Assembly: GCF_014205845.1 (NCBI RefSeq)
Contig: NZ_JACHCR010000005.1
Coordinates: 1-64,000, forward strand
Source of the DNA: Mucilaginibacter cryoferens
GTDB lineage: Bacteria > Bacteroidota > Bacteroidia > Sphingobacteriales > Sphingobacteriaceae
Reading direction: 5' to 3'
DNA length: 64,000 bases
Below, piece after piece: positions 24,411 through 33,028 of this stretch. The notes beneath the pieces were generated by a model that worked only from the letters and a program-made list of their open reading frames with translations, was not told where the DNA came from and did not search any database. The position numbers were made by a program, and so were the translations under genes. The stretch's first letter is position 1. Every line of letters starts with the position of its first letter.

Positions 24411-25214
24411 ATGACAACACGTTTAAGCGCGGTTAAAGAACCGTTAAATAGTATTTCGAACCCAAAGCAGGCAGACCTAAATTTACTTATCAGCCAGGTG
24501 CTTGACGCCCAACTGGAAGTTAATGGCCAACAAGCTGCCGTAAATTCACTTACACATAAATTAGACAATTTACATGCGTCTTTAACTATCGCCGATACTA
24601 ACAGAACTACAGGTAATAACAATTACAACCTTGCACATCAACTTGTACAGCTTGCAAAAGATTTACAGACCAACTCAACTACTATACTAAAGGAGGTACA
24701 TAACGTAGCTGTTGCTAACGACAAGGTAGCGTTGGAGGTGAAAGCCTTAGTAGATAAACTCATATATTCGGTTCAGCTACTTAATAAACTATCGGCCCTC
24801 GTAATCCGTAATAAAGCATTGAACCCGCTTATATCCGACGATTTAATTACGATGATTGGTACCGCCGGCGCTGATGCAAATAACGCGATAGCCCTTATGC
24901 TGATAGCTTTAAAAAGTACATTTGCTGCCCAGGCTACCAGCACTGAAAGTGATGCCGCCACTGCGCACGTTGCTAACCAGGCTAACCAGTTACTCGGTGC
25001 TATTTGGGGTAAACAGCCACGTGGTTTGGCGGCGTTGCTTTATAAAGTACACGAAGATAACTGCGCTAAATATGAGTTTATCAATAAAGCGTTTAAACTA
25101 GTTACAGATCAATTAAACAATGCCCAATTCAGCTTAAACAAAGCGCAGATAAAACTACAATCGCTTCAATCTGCATTAGTTGCTTTAAACCAGCAGGGAA
25201 CAGTAACGCAATAG
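24411..25214 (+). CDS. Unrecognised all-helical protein, partner of the preceding gene
   Basis: A 267-aa protein with no recognised family, no signal peptide and no clear membrane segment. It is rich in Ala, Leu, Asn, Gln and Lys, and predicted helical along its length, with coiled-coil-like ends (ISQVLDAQLEVNGQQAAVNSLTHKLDNLHASL near 27-58; LVTDQLNNAQFSLNKAQIKLQSLQSALVALN near the C-terminus). The middle (NALNPLISDDLITMIGTAGADANNAIALMLIAL) is more hydrophobic. Its segment NVAVANDKVALEVKALVDKLIYSVQLL resembles NTAVTAANVQAAANATIKLASDVASIFSIL of the upstream protein, which hints at a shared helical domain. It is 18 bp downstream of its partner and ahead of the ftsZ terminator. Confidence 0.75.
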   Translation: MTTRLSAVKEPLNSISNPKQADLNLLISQVLDAQLEVNGQQAAVNSLTHKLDNLHASLTIADTNRTTGNNNYNLAHQLVQLAKDLQTNSTTILKEVHNVAVANDKVALEVKALVDKLIYSVQLLNKLSALVIRNKALNPLISDDLITMIGTAGADANNAIALMLIALKSTFAAQATSTESDAATAHVANQANQLLGAIWGKQPRGLAALLYKVHEDNCAKYEFINKAFKLVTDQLNNAQFSLNKAQIKLQSLQSALVALNQQGTVTQ

Positions 25215-25251
25215 TACCGGCATATTACATACTATTTTCAATTAAATACAA

Positions 25252-25286
25252 AAGCCGCCATAGGTATTTTTATCCTACAGCGGCTT
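25252..25286 (-). terminator. Terminator of ftsZ and the dcw operon
   Basis: AAGCCGC (25252-25258) pairs with GCGGCTT (25280-25286), with TAGG/CCTA extending the stem inside. On the minus strand it is followed by TTTTGTATTT. It lies 41 bp past the ftsZ stop codon. Confidence 0.7.
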
Positions 25287-25326
25287 CGCGTTCTTTATCT
25301 TGATACCAGATACTAACTACCTGATA

Positions 25327-26937
25327 CTAATCTGCGTTATCGTGCAAAAACGAGTTGTTTCTTCTTATTTCGGTATTGCCTTCGTTATCGGGCATCAGGC
25401 TGAAACGGGAGATGGCGCTTTCGTCGCTTTGCGGGGTATCCTGTAAGGCTATTTCTTTGCGTTTGTAGGCAGGTACGTTTTCCAATTCCTGGATGTTGCC
25501 TGTACGCAGTTTCATGCTCAGATCTTTAAGGCGCATAATACGCTCGCGCGATTTTTTCAACTGCTCCTCTATAGATTCGTTTGTTTTGTTATCGTCGGCA
25601 CCTGCCAATGCAACGGGCTCAGGGGCTTGTTGTACCGGCTCTGGTTCTGGCCTGCGTTGCTCCTGTACGGGTGCAGTGTAAGTTTCAGGTTCGCCCATTT
25701 TAAAGGTGAAGCCTGCCGTATCCTGTTCATGCTCTTCTTCCTGCTCTTCGTCGTGCAGGTTAAATTTCACTACAAGTTCTTCCTTCTCTTCAGAGCGGGC
25801 AAACATATCAAACAAGCCGGTTTGCTTTGGCTCAACAGGGGCATGTTTAACATAAGGCTCGGCAAGGGCATTAGCCTTAACAGGGTTTATAAACTCGTTT
25901 ACAGCTTTTACCAATGGAGCGTTCTCTGGCACCAACATCGATACTATTTTTTTGTTGCTGTGTTCTTTTTCGCGTTCGTCCTGAGTTTGGAAACCGGTTG
26001 CTATAATAGTTACCGATAGTTTATCTTCCAGGTTTTCGTCAACACAGTTACCCCAGATCAGGTCGGCAGCCAAACCGGCTTCTTCCTGTATGTAATCGGT
26101 AATGATACTTACTTCATCCATGGTAACCTCTTTAAGGCCCGAGCTGATGTTAAGCAAAATATAACGTGCACCTTCAATCTCGTTATCTTTCAACAACGGC
26201 GATGATAAAGCGCCTTCAACCGCTTTTAACGCGCGGCCTTCACCTTCGGCAGTGCTGCTACCCATTATACATACGCCGCTATCTTTCATAACGGTGCGCA
26301 CATCCTTAAAATCCACGTTGATATAACCGGGTAAGGTTATGATCTCGGCAATGCCTTTGGCGGCTGTGGTTAATATATCATCTGCCTGCCCAAAAGCCGA
26401 ACTCATGGTTAGGTTACCAAATATCTGGCGAAGCCTGTCATTAGAGATCACCAAAAACGAATCGACGTATTTACGCAACTCTTCCATCCCGGCATCGGCC
26501 TGCATTTTACGGCGTTTACCTTCAAAAGAGAAAGGCGTGGTTATAATACCCACCGTTAATATATCCATTTCGCGGGCGGCTTTGGCAATAATAGGGCTTG
26601 CACCTGTACCGGTACCACCACCCATACCAGCCGTAATAAACAGCATTTTGGTATTAACACCAAGCATCTGTTTTATATCGTCGATATTTTCAATTGCTGA
26701 GTTTTTTCCCACTTCGGGTATCGAACCGGCTCCCATCCCTTCGGTAAGGCTGGCGCCTAATTGTACCTTGTTTGGTATGGGGCTAAGTTCCAATGCCTGG
26801 GCATCGGTGTTGCAAATTATAAAGTCAACACCGGTAATTCCCTGCCTGTACATATGGTTTACCGCGTTACCACCACCACCGCCAACACCAATAACCTTGA
26901 TGATTGACGATTTTTCTTTTAACATCTCAAACTGCAT
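25327..26937 (-). CDS. ftsZ: Cell division protein FtsZ
   Basis: A 536-aa tubulin-like GTPase that forms the division ring. The GTP-binding domain has VGGGGGNAVNHM near residue 18, the signature GMGGGTGTG at 104-112 and T7 loop NVDFKDV at 207-213. The core ends near residue 325. The remaining 210 residues are a long charged linker (EEQEEEHEQDT, Pro/Glu-rich) ending in NNSFLHDNAD, which by position is the C-terminal peptide that binds FtsA or other partners. The protein is about 150 residues longer than E. coli FtsZ, mostly in the linker; long linkers are usual in this phylum. It is the last gene of the dcw operon, 126 bp after ftsA, and that spacer carries DnaA-box-like sites. Confidence 0.98.
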   Translation of the reverse strand: MQFEMLKEKSSIIKVIGVGGGGGNAVNHMYRQGITGVDFIICNTDAQALELSPIPNKVQLGASLTEGMGAGSIPEVGKNSAIENIDDIKQMLGVNTKMLFITAGMGGGTGTGASPIIAKAAREMDILTVGIITTPFSFEGKRRKMQADAGMEELRKYVDSFLVISNDRLRQIFGNLTMSSAFGQADDILTTAAKGIAEIITLPGYINVDFKDVRTVMKDSGVCIMGSSTAEGEGRALKAVEGALSSPLLKDNEIEGARYILLNISSGLKEVTMDEVSIITDYIQEEAGLAADLIWGNCVDENLEDKLSVTIIATGFQTQDEREKEHSNKKIVSMLVPENAPLVKAVNEFINPVKANALAEPYVKHAPVEPKQTGLFDMFARSEEKEELVVKFNLHDEEQEEEHEQDTAGFTFKMGEPETYTAPVQEQRRPEPEPVQQAPEPVALAGADDNKTNESIEEQLKKSRERIMRLKDLSMKLRTGNIQELENVPAYKRKEIALQDTPQSDESAISRFSLMPDNEGNTEIRRNNSFLHDNAD

Positions 26938-27003
26938 AATCTTCGTTTTCAGCTATATGTGATTAAACCAATATTTAGCTTTTACCATCGTAATAATAAG
27001 ACT

Positions 27004-27063
27004 TTTTCCACAAGAGTTTTCCACAAACGTTAACAATGTGGAAAAGTTATTTATTGTGAACAA
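27004..27063. promoter_or_regulatory. Cluster of DnaA-box-like sites between ftsA and ftsZ
   Basis: TTTTCCACA occurs at 27004-27012 and 27017-27025 and in inverse (TGTGGAAAA) at 27037-27045; a weaker inverse copy TGTGAACAA is at 27055-27063. The three perfect copies fit TTWTNCACA, the usual DnaA box consensus. They lie 67-126 bp upstream of ftsZ. A role in coupling ftsZ expression to DnaA is an inference; another regulator could use the same site. Confidence 0.5.
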
Positions 27064-28404
27064 TTATTTCAAAAAGTCCTCATCGTTTATATCATCCTTA
27101 ATAAAGGTGATGCTTTTCTTTAACAGCCTATCAAATAAGCCACCCTCTTTACCTTTGCTTTCAAACTTAGGTTTAAGCGTTTTTTCGGCAGGAACATCTA
27201 CGTTCATATACTCCGTTTTTTGGATTCCTTTTATCAGCAAACCAATACCGGTAGCAAATGTTGGGCTTTGCAGCTCTTCGTAAATATTTTTTGGCAGCAC
27301 TTCGTTTTTGGCCAAATGCTCGGTTGGGTACCCAACGCGGCAATCTAAACCTGTAACAAACTCTACCAGCTGGCGCAGGTGTTTAAGCTGCGCGCCACCG
27401 CCTGTTATTACTATACCGGCAATTAATTTTTTCTCGTAGCCCGATGATTTAATCTCGTAGTATACATGTTCTACAATCTCTTCCATGCGGGCCTGTATTA
27501 CGTAGGCCAGGTTTTTTACGCTTATTTCTTTGGGTTCGCGGCCACGCAAACCAGGTACACAAACAATCTCGTTCTCTTTGTTCTCATCAGCCAGGGCCGA
27601 ACCAAACCTTACCTTCAATTGCTCGGCAATGTTGCGCATTACAGAACAACCTTCGCGGATATCCTCCGTTACGCTGTTACCGCCAAAAGGAATAACCGCC
27701 GTATGGCGAATAATACCTTCGTGGAAAATAGCCACATCTGTAGTACCACCACCTATATCAACCAAAACCACACCGGCTTCTTTTTCCTCGTCGCTCAAAA
27801 CCGATTCAGAAGATGCCAATGGCTCCAATATCAGGTCCTGGCTATCCAGGTTGGCCTTGTTAACACATTTTACAATATTTTTAATGGCCGTAACCTGGCC
27901 GGATATAATGTGGAAGTTGGCTTCCAAACGTACCCCTGCCATGCCGATAGGGTCTTTAATTCCTGGCTCATTATCTACCGTAAACTCCTGTGGCAACACA
28001 TGGATAATGTCTTCGCCCGGAGGCATCACCAGGTTGTACATATCCTCAATCAGTTTATCGATATCCTTACGGCCTATCTCAGACTGCAGATCGCGGCGGG
28101 TAATTAACCCGCGATGCTGCAAGCTTTTGATGTGCTGACCGGCAATACCCACATACACAACCTTAATATCTACATTTGATTGCGCACCGGCAATTTCAAC
28201 CGCCTGGGTAATGCCCTGCACGGTTTTATCTATATTTGAAACCATTCCGCGGGTTACACCCGCAGATTCTGCTTTACCAATTCCTAATACCTCAATTTTC
28301 CCATTCTTGCTCCTGCGACCCACAATGACGCATATTTTAGTAGTCCCGATATCCAATCCTACTACAATTGGTGAACTTTTTTCTTGAGTTGAGCTTTTGT
28401 CCAT
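27064..28404 (-). CDS. ftsA: Cell division protein FtsA
   Basis: A 446-aa actin-like ATPase that anchors FtsZ to the membrane and recruits later division proteins. Phosphate-1 motif VGLDIGTTKICVIVG is at about 15-29, the phosphate-2 motif VVLVDIGGGTTDVAIF near 215, and the adenosine motif IAGIVITGGGAQLKHL near 336. The inserted 1C domain (about 95-175) is present. The C-terminal stretch GLFDRLLKKSITFIKD is a basic amphipathic membrane-targeting helix. It starts 1 bp after ftsQ ends, so the two are co-transcribed and probably translationally coupled. Confidence 0.97.
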   Translation of the reverse strand: MDKSSTQEKSSPIVVGLDIGTTKICVIVGRRSKNGKIEVLGIGKAESAGVTRGMVSNIDKTVQGITQAVEIAGAQSNVDIKVVYVGIAGQHIKSLQHRGLITRRDLQSEIGRKDIDKLIEDMYNLVMPPGEDIIHVLPQEFTVDNEPGIKDPIGMAGVRLEANFHIISGQVTAIKNIVKCVNKANLDSQDLILEPLASSESVLSDEEKEAGVVLVDIGGGTTDVAIFHEGIIRHTAVIPFGGNSVTEDIREGCSVMRNIAEQLKVRFGSALADENKENEIVCVPGLRGREPKEISVKNLAYVIQARMEEIVEHVYYEIKSSGYEKKLIAGIVITGGGAQLKHLRQLVEFVTGLDCRVGYPTEHLAKNEVLPKNIYEELQSPTFATGIGLLIKGIQKTEYMNVDVPAEKTLKPKFESKGKEGGLFDRLLKKSITFIKDDINDEDFLK

Positions 28405-28405
28405 A

Positions 28406-29266
28406 TTACATTTTAATTTGAGATGTATCCTTTTTCATTTTTAACGAGTCGAGCCTCATGGCTTTGGCTTTAGCCGAATCCGCTTTCGTCATTTCATTCT
28501 TTATCCCGATAACCTGGTTGGTATACTTGATATTTATTTTACTGTACTTATCCCAGCCTACATGTGGCAGCACCTGCTTATAAAAAGCCTCGAGGTTTCT
28601 GAGCTTTACATCCAGCGAATCGGCATTACCTATCAGTATCCGCTGGTTGCCCACCCTGGGTATCAATTCTATTTCACGATCGGCATTTACATAAATCTGG
28701 GCTATCTGCGCGTCCCATAACGAGTCCCGTCGGATAAAATCAGCGGCTTTAAACAGATCTTTTGCCAGCTTGGTATGCAACGAATCGACCCTGTTGGTAA
28801 ATAACTCATCTATATAACCATTGGCCACCAATACCCTTGCGGTAAAGTTTGATGATAGTGGGATTTTTAAACCGTGCTGATCGATATAAAAATCCATATT
28901 ATCGTGGTTCATTACCCTTAAAATGGGCTGGCGCTGGCTTACTTCAACACGCAGCACGCCATCCATTTCGATATAAACTTTTGCAAACTCAATAAACGGA
29001 TTTGCCTTCAGCCTGTTTTCCAGATCCTGAATATTTATATTTTCGAGTTTTTGCCCCACCAGCGTGTGGCTGTTGGCTTGCAATATCTGGTCAACCTCCT
29101 GTTTATCTATAAAATACTGGTTACCCGGAATGTTCACTTTTACCTCGGTACAAAGTACCGAAGCTTTTTTCTTTTCAATAAAACTCATAAGCACCACCAG
29201 GCCACCCAGGCAAATTACCCAGGCACTACCTACAAGCAGGCGCTTCCAAATGAGTTTTCTATCCAT
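28406..29266 (-). CDS. ftsQ: Cell division protein FtsQ (DivIB)
   Basis: A 286-aa bitopic membrane protein. A short cytoplasmic N-terminus and one membrane segment (about 12-30, VGSAWVICLGGLVVLMSFI) are followed by a periplasmic POTRA domain (about 38-110) and a beta domain to the end. It links early and late parts of the divisome. The C-terminal tail (KADSAKAKAMRLDSLKMKKDTSQIKM) is Lys/Asp-rich and extra to the core fold. Its first 8 bases overlap the end of murC. Confidence 0.9.
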   Translation of the reverse strand: MDRKLIWKRLLVGSAWVICLGGLVVLMSFIEKKKASVLCTEVKVNIPGNQYFIDKQEVDQILQANSHTLVGQKLENINIQDLENRLKANPFIEFAKVYIEMDGVLRVEVSQRQPILRVMNHDNMDFYIDQHGLKIPLSSNFTARVLVANGYIDELFTNRVDSLHTKLAKDLFKAADFIRRDSLWDAQIAQIYVNADREIELIPRVGNQRILIGNADSLDVKLRNLEAFYKQVLPHVGWDKYSKINIKYTNQVIGIKNEMTKADSAKAKAMRLDSLKMKKDTSQIKM

Positions 29267-30617
29267 GTTGTAAAATATCTTTTAATGGATGTACCAGTGT
29301 ATCAATATCGCCCGCGCCTACTGTTAACAGCAATTCGGGCTTTTCATTTTTTATGGTGTTAAGCGCGTCCTCTTTACTTAGTATACGCTTGTTTATCAAT
29401 TGCATTTTACCCAACAGCATGGCCGATGTTACGCCTTCAATCGGCAATTCGCGGGCCGGGTAAATATCCAGCAGTATCAGTTCGTCAACCATATCCAGCA
29501 CTTCGGCAAAGCCATCGGCAAAGTCGCGGGTGCGGGTGTACAGATGGGGCTGAAAAATGGTGGTCAGCTTTTTATCAGGATATAATCTTTTTACTGATGA
29601 TATGGCCGCCCGCAACTCTTCGGGATGATGCGCGTAATCGTCAATATAAATATGCTCCGGTGTTTTTACAATGTACTCAAACCTGCGTTTAACACCACTA
29701 AACGAACCAAGCGCATCTTTGATAGATTTGGCCGGGATATCCAGTCTTAAAACAGCTTCTATAGCAGCTACCGCGTTCTCTATATTATGCATACCGGCAA
29801 TACCCATTTTTATATCGGGAATACTGATATCGGCATTGATAAAATCGAAATAAAAATCGCCACCCTCTATACGAATATTTGCTGCGTGCGCATCGGCTGT
29901 GTAATCTTCCAGCGCGTAGGTATAACCGGTATCTAAAGGCAAGCCTTTTTTGTGTACCAGCGTACCGCCGCTTTTTATCTGCGAAGCAAATAGTTTAAAC
30001 GACTCTGTTAAATGCGCGTGATCGCCGTAAATATCCAGGTGATCGGCATCCATTGATGTGATGATAGCCACATCCGGAAACAGCGTTAAAAACGAACGAT
30101 CGTACTCATCGGCCTCAACCACCATTACATTATTTTTACCATATAGCACATTGGTTTGGTAATTGGATGATATGCCACCCAAAAATGCCGAACAATCGTT
30201 ACCCGATGCTTTTAACAAATGCGCCACCATGGTTGATGTGGTAGTTTTGCCATGCGTACCCGCAACAGCTATAGTAAATGAGCTTTTGCTGATGAGGCCC
30301 AACACCTGCGAGCGCTTAAACAGCTCGAACCCTTTATTTTTAAAATAGTTTAAAACTGCCGAATCTTTAGGGATGGCAGGTGTATAAATAATTAAGGTAT
30401 CGCTGCATGGCTCCTGAAAGCTTAGAGGGATACAATCGGCATTATCCTCAAAACATATCTGGATACCTTCGTTATGCAGATCGTTGGTGAGGTCGGTAAC
30501 CGTTTTATCGTAACCGCAAACAATACAGCCCAAATGATGGAAATAACGGGCCAGGCCGCTCATCCCGATGCCGCCTATACCCACCAGGTAAACCCTTTGT
30601 ATGTCGCGTAGTTCCAT
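29259..30617 (-). CDS. murC: UDP-N-acetylmuramate--L-alanine ligase
   Basis: A 452-aa cytoplasmic ATP-dependent ligase that adds L-Ala to UDP-MurNAc, the first amino acid of the peptidoglycan stem. The N-terminal UDP-binding fold starts with VYLVGIGGIGMSGLA (9-23), the ATP loop is GTHGKTT (120-126), and the DDYAHHPEEL block (about 312-321) lies in the C-terminal domain. Length is normal. It overlaps ftsQ by 8 bp and is separated from murG by a 53-bp gap with a GC-rich palindrome. Confidence 0.97.
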   Translation of the reverse strand: MELRDIQRVYLVGIGGIGMSGLARYFHHLGCIVCGYDKTVTDLTNDLHNEGIQICFEDNADCIPLSFQEPCSDTLIIYTPAIPKDSAVLNYFKNKGFELFKRSQVLGLISKSSFTIAVAGTHGKTTTSTMVAHLLKASGNDCSAFLGGISSNYQTNVLYGKNNVMVVEADEYDRSFLTLFPDVAIITSMDADHLDIYGDHAHLTESFKLFASQIKSGGTLVHKKGLPLDTGYTYALEDYTADAHAANIRIEGGDFYFDFINADISIPDIKMGIAGMHNIENAVAAIEAVLRLDIPAKSIKDALGSFSGVKRRFEYIVKTPEHIYIDDYAHHPEELRAAISSVKRLYPDKKLTTIFQPHLYTRTRDFADGFAEVLDMVDELILLDIYPARELPIEGVTSAMLLGKMQLINKRILSKEDALNTIKNEKPELLLTVGAGDIDTLVHPLKDILQHG

Positions 30618-30635
30618 GTTAATGTTTTTAAAAAA

Positions 30636-30664
30636 GGTCCTCCCCTTTTGGGAGAAGGAGGACC
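30636..30664. repeat. GC-rich palindrome at the murG/murC junction
   Basis: GGTCCTCC (30636-30643) pairs with GGAGGACC (30657-30664), with CC/GG inside and TTTTTT following on the minus strand. It has the form of an intrinsic terminator inside the operon and shares its CTCCCCTTTTGGGAG core with the palindromes at the three preceding junctions. Confidence 0.7.
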
Positions 30665-30670
30665 ATAACT

Positions 30671-31840
30671 TTAATTGTTAGTTATTATTTGTAAAAGCTC
30701 TTTAGCTATCACCTCATCGGCATTTGGCATGGCCATTTTACCTATGTTGGTGCTTAGCTTTTTTTGTAAGTGTTTATCGTTCAATAATTCCAGCGCCCTA
30801 TCTACCAGTTTGGCCTCGGCATCCCTATCGGCCACAAAAACGGCCGCGTCTTCCTGTACCAATGCCAGCGCGTTTTTAGTTTGGTGATCTTCGGCCACAT
30901 TGGGCGAAGGCACCAGTATCACCGGCTTTTTAACTACACACAGCTCGGCAATGGTACCTGCCCCTGCCCTTGATATAATAATATCGGCAGCGGCATAAGC
31001 CAGATCCATGCGGGTTAAAAATTCCCTTATCTTAATATCCGGGTGATGATCTTCGCCCAGTTTTTCAATTATTGTTTTATAATAGTATTTACCTGTTTGC
31101 CAGATAATTTGTACATCGGCAGCAATCAGCTTATCCAACCCGGCCATTATGCTATTGTTTAATGTACGTGCGCCCAGGCTGCCACCCGTTATCAGTATGG
31201 TTTTTTTAAAGGTTGATAACTTGTATAATTCCAAAGCCTGCATGTGCTTGCCGGCAATGTTTACTGAATCTTTACGGATAGGGTTGCCCGTTTTGATAAT
31301 TTTGCCAACAGGGAAAAACTGCTCCATATTATCAAAGGCCACACAAATTTTCTGAGCACTTTTACCCAGCCATTTATTGGTGATACCCGCATAGGAGTTT
31401 TGCTCCTGTATAAGGTATGGGATCTTTTTCATGGATGCCGCGTACAATAACGGCCCCGAAGCATATCCGCCAACACCAACGGCGGCATCGGGCTTAAAAT
31501 CTTTAATTATCTGTAGTGCTTTGCGCACGCTACCCAGCAACTTAACCGGAAACATCACATTTTTCCAGATAGAATCGCGCTGAATGCCACGAATATCTAA
31601 CCCGATGATTTTATAACCTGCCGCCGGAACTTTTTCCATCTCCATACGGCCAAGCGCGCCCACAAACAAAATTTCTGTTGCCGGATCAATGGCTTTTAAA
31701 GCATTGGCAATAGCAATAGCCGGGAAGATATGCCCCCCTGTTCCGCCACCACTTATGATGATACGCGGAGGACGCCCCCCAGCCCCCTGAAGGGGGAGCT
31801 TTTGATTGGCTTCTTTTGCTTGTATGCTATTATCTTTCAT
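30671..31840 (-). CDS. murG: UDP-GlcNAc:lipid I GlcNAc transferase MurG, with repeat-derived N-terminus
   Basis: A 389-aa GT28 enzyme on the inner face of the membrane that adds GlcNAc to lipid I to make lipid II. The glycine-rich loop GGGTGGH (31-37) and the C-terminal segments ITGGSLGART and RAGAGTIAEL are intact. The protein is about 30 residues longer than E. coli MurG. The excess is an N-terminal leader (MKDNSIQAKEANQKLPLQGAGGRP) partly encoded by a GC-rich palindrome. No later ATG precedes the core strand RIIISGGG, so the leader must be translated. Residues NQKLPLQGAGG match NQKHPLQGAGG near the start of MurD. Confidence 0.97.
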   Translation of the reverse strand: MKDNSIQAKEANQKLPLQGAGGRPPRIIISGGGTGGHIFPAIAIANALKAIDPATEILFVGALGRMEMEKVPAAGYKIIGLDIRGIQRDSIWKNVMFPVKLLGSVRKALQIIKDFKPDAAVGVGGYASGPLLYAASMKKIPYLIQEQNSYAGITNKWLGKSAQKICVAFDNMEQFFPVGKIIKTGNPIRKDSVNIAGKHMQALELYKLSTFKKTILITGGSLGARTLNNSIMAGLDKLIAADVQIIWQTGKYYYKTIIEKLGEDHHPDIKIREFLTRMDLAYAAADIIISRAGAGTIAELCVVKKPVILVPSPNVAEDHQTKNALALVQEDAAVFVADRDAEAKLVDRALELLNDKHLQKKLSTNIGKMAMPNADEVIAKELLQIITNN

Positions 31841-31889
31841 CTGTTAAACTATTCAACTATATATTCTCCCTTTAGGGGGTTAGGGGGCT
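31774..31889. repeat. REPIN-like inverted doublet at the ftsW/murG junction
   Basis: Two GC-rich palindromic units face each other. Unit one, GCCCCCCAGCCCCCTGAAGG onward (31774-31809), lies in the murG coding region. Unit two, CTCCCTTTAGGGGG followed by TTAGGGGGCT (31866-31889), overlaps the end of ftsW. About 56 bp of unrelated sequence, holding the murG start codon, separates them. Confidence 0.75.
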
Positions 31890-33028
31890 ACACTTATCTC
31901 CCCAACTACCACCTTCTTCGGCTCCTCAATATCCCTGCTTACCGATAGGATGATACCGAAAGCCACGCTTGTAAATAACAGCGATGTACCGCCCATACTT
32001 ACAAAGGGCAGCGGCACACCCGTTACCGGACCAAGCCCCACGGCTACAGCCATATTGGCAAAAGCCTGTATGGCCAGGCTAAAGCTTAAGCCACAGGCTA
32101 ATAAAGCCCCAAATGCTTTTGGCGCTTTGGTTACAATTTTTATACACCTGTATAATAAAAACAGGTAAATACCAACCAATACAAAACCGCCAAACAGACC
32201 GTATTCTTCTACTATAATGGCATAGATCTCATCCGAGTACGACTCGGGCAGGTAATTTCTTTCGGTGCTGTTACCCGGGCCCTTGCCAAACAGACCACCG
32301 CTGGCGATGGCTATTTTGGCATGATCTGCCTGGAATGATTTATCTGTTTTGGTTGAATCGGGATGCAGGAAGGTATTTACACGCGAAACGTATGTATGCC
32401 TCCTTGGCCCTAAAAAGATAACTCCCAGTAACAATATAAAACCGGCCCCGCATACAATAGCTATTTGCTTTATGCTGATACGGCCAATGATCAATAACAA
32501 AATACTTACACCAAATAACATCAGCGCGGTTGATAAGTTGGCCAGCGCTATAAGTATAAATACCAAACAAACCGAGCCCATGATAGGCAAAAACGATTCT
32601 TTTACATCTTTAATATTCTCTTGCTTACGCGATAATGTGCGGGCCAGGTAAGTAATCAATGCCAGTTTAGCTAAATCTGATGTTTGGAAGCTTAAGCCTA
32701 TCACCGGGATATTGATCCAGCGACTTGCATTATTAATATGGCTACCAAATACCAATGTATATATCAGCAAGGGAATGGTAACGATCATCATGATCTTCGA
32801 CAAACCCGCATAGTACCTGTAATCTAGCTTGTGCGAAATATACATCAGCATAATACCGCCCACCACCATGGCCAGGTGTTTCATCAAAATAGATTCGACC
32901 CCCACCCCACGCTTGTAAGCCAACGTACCTGTTGAACTATATACCGCCAACAAGGATATAACAGAAAGCAATATGACTATAAGCCATATCCACCGGTCGC
33001 CTTTTGTGTTGTTTAATATCCTATGCAT
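31880..33028 (-). CDS. ftsW: Lipid II polymerase / division protein FtsW (SEDS family)
   Basis: A 382-aa polytopic membrane protein with about ten hydrophobic segments; SEDS glycosyltransferase that polymerises lipid II together with the division PBP. Landmarks are ASRWINIPVIGLSFQTSDLAKLALITYLA (about 102-130), GKGPGNSTERNYLPESYSDEIYAIIVEEYG (about 248-277) and the GLGPVTGVPLPFVSMGGTSL block (about 335-354). The C-terminal residues VAP and the TAA stop come from a GC-rich repeat unit, and AGGAGG four bases before the ATG comes from another. Otherwise length and topology are normal. Confidence 0.95.
   Translation of the reverse strand: MHRILNNTKGDRWIWLIVILLSVISLLAVYSSTGTLAYKRGVGVESILMKHLAMVVGGIMLMYISHKLDYRYYAGLSKIMMIVTIPLLIYTLVFGSHINNASRWINIPVIGLSFQTSDLAKLALITYLARTLSRKQENIKDVKESFLPIMGSVCLVFILIALANLSTALMLFGVSILLLIIGRISIKQIAIVCGAGFILLLGVIFLGPRRHTYVSRVNTFLHPDSTKTDKSFQADHAKIAIASGGLFGKGPGNSTERNYLPESYSDEIYAIIVEEYGLFGGFVLVGIYLFLLYRCIKIVTKAPKAFGALLACGLSFSLAIQAFANMAVAVGLGPVTGVPLPFVSMGGTSLLFTSVAFGIILSVSRDIEEPKKVVVGEISVAP

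Noticed and set aside
22759..25214. Two-component pore-forming toxin or injection-system part
   Set aside because: The helical plus beta layout is suggestive, but no motif, signal or neighbour supports it.
26339..26962. 207-codon plus-strand frame over ftsZ
   Set aside because: Shadow of ftsZ on the opposite strand, with no family features.
27004..27063. Chromosomal origin of replication
   Set aside because: Only three or four boxes and no adjoining AT-rich unwinding region or dnaA/dnaN neighbours; a regulatory cluster is more likely.
27466..28138. Two plus-strand frames of more than 200 codons over ftsA
   Set aside because: Both are antisense to the clear ftsA gene and look random.
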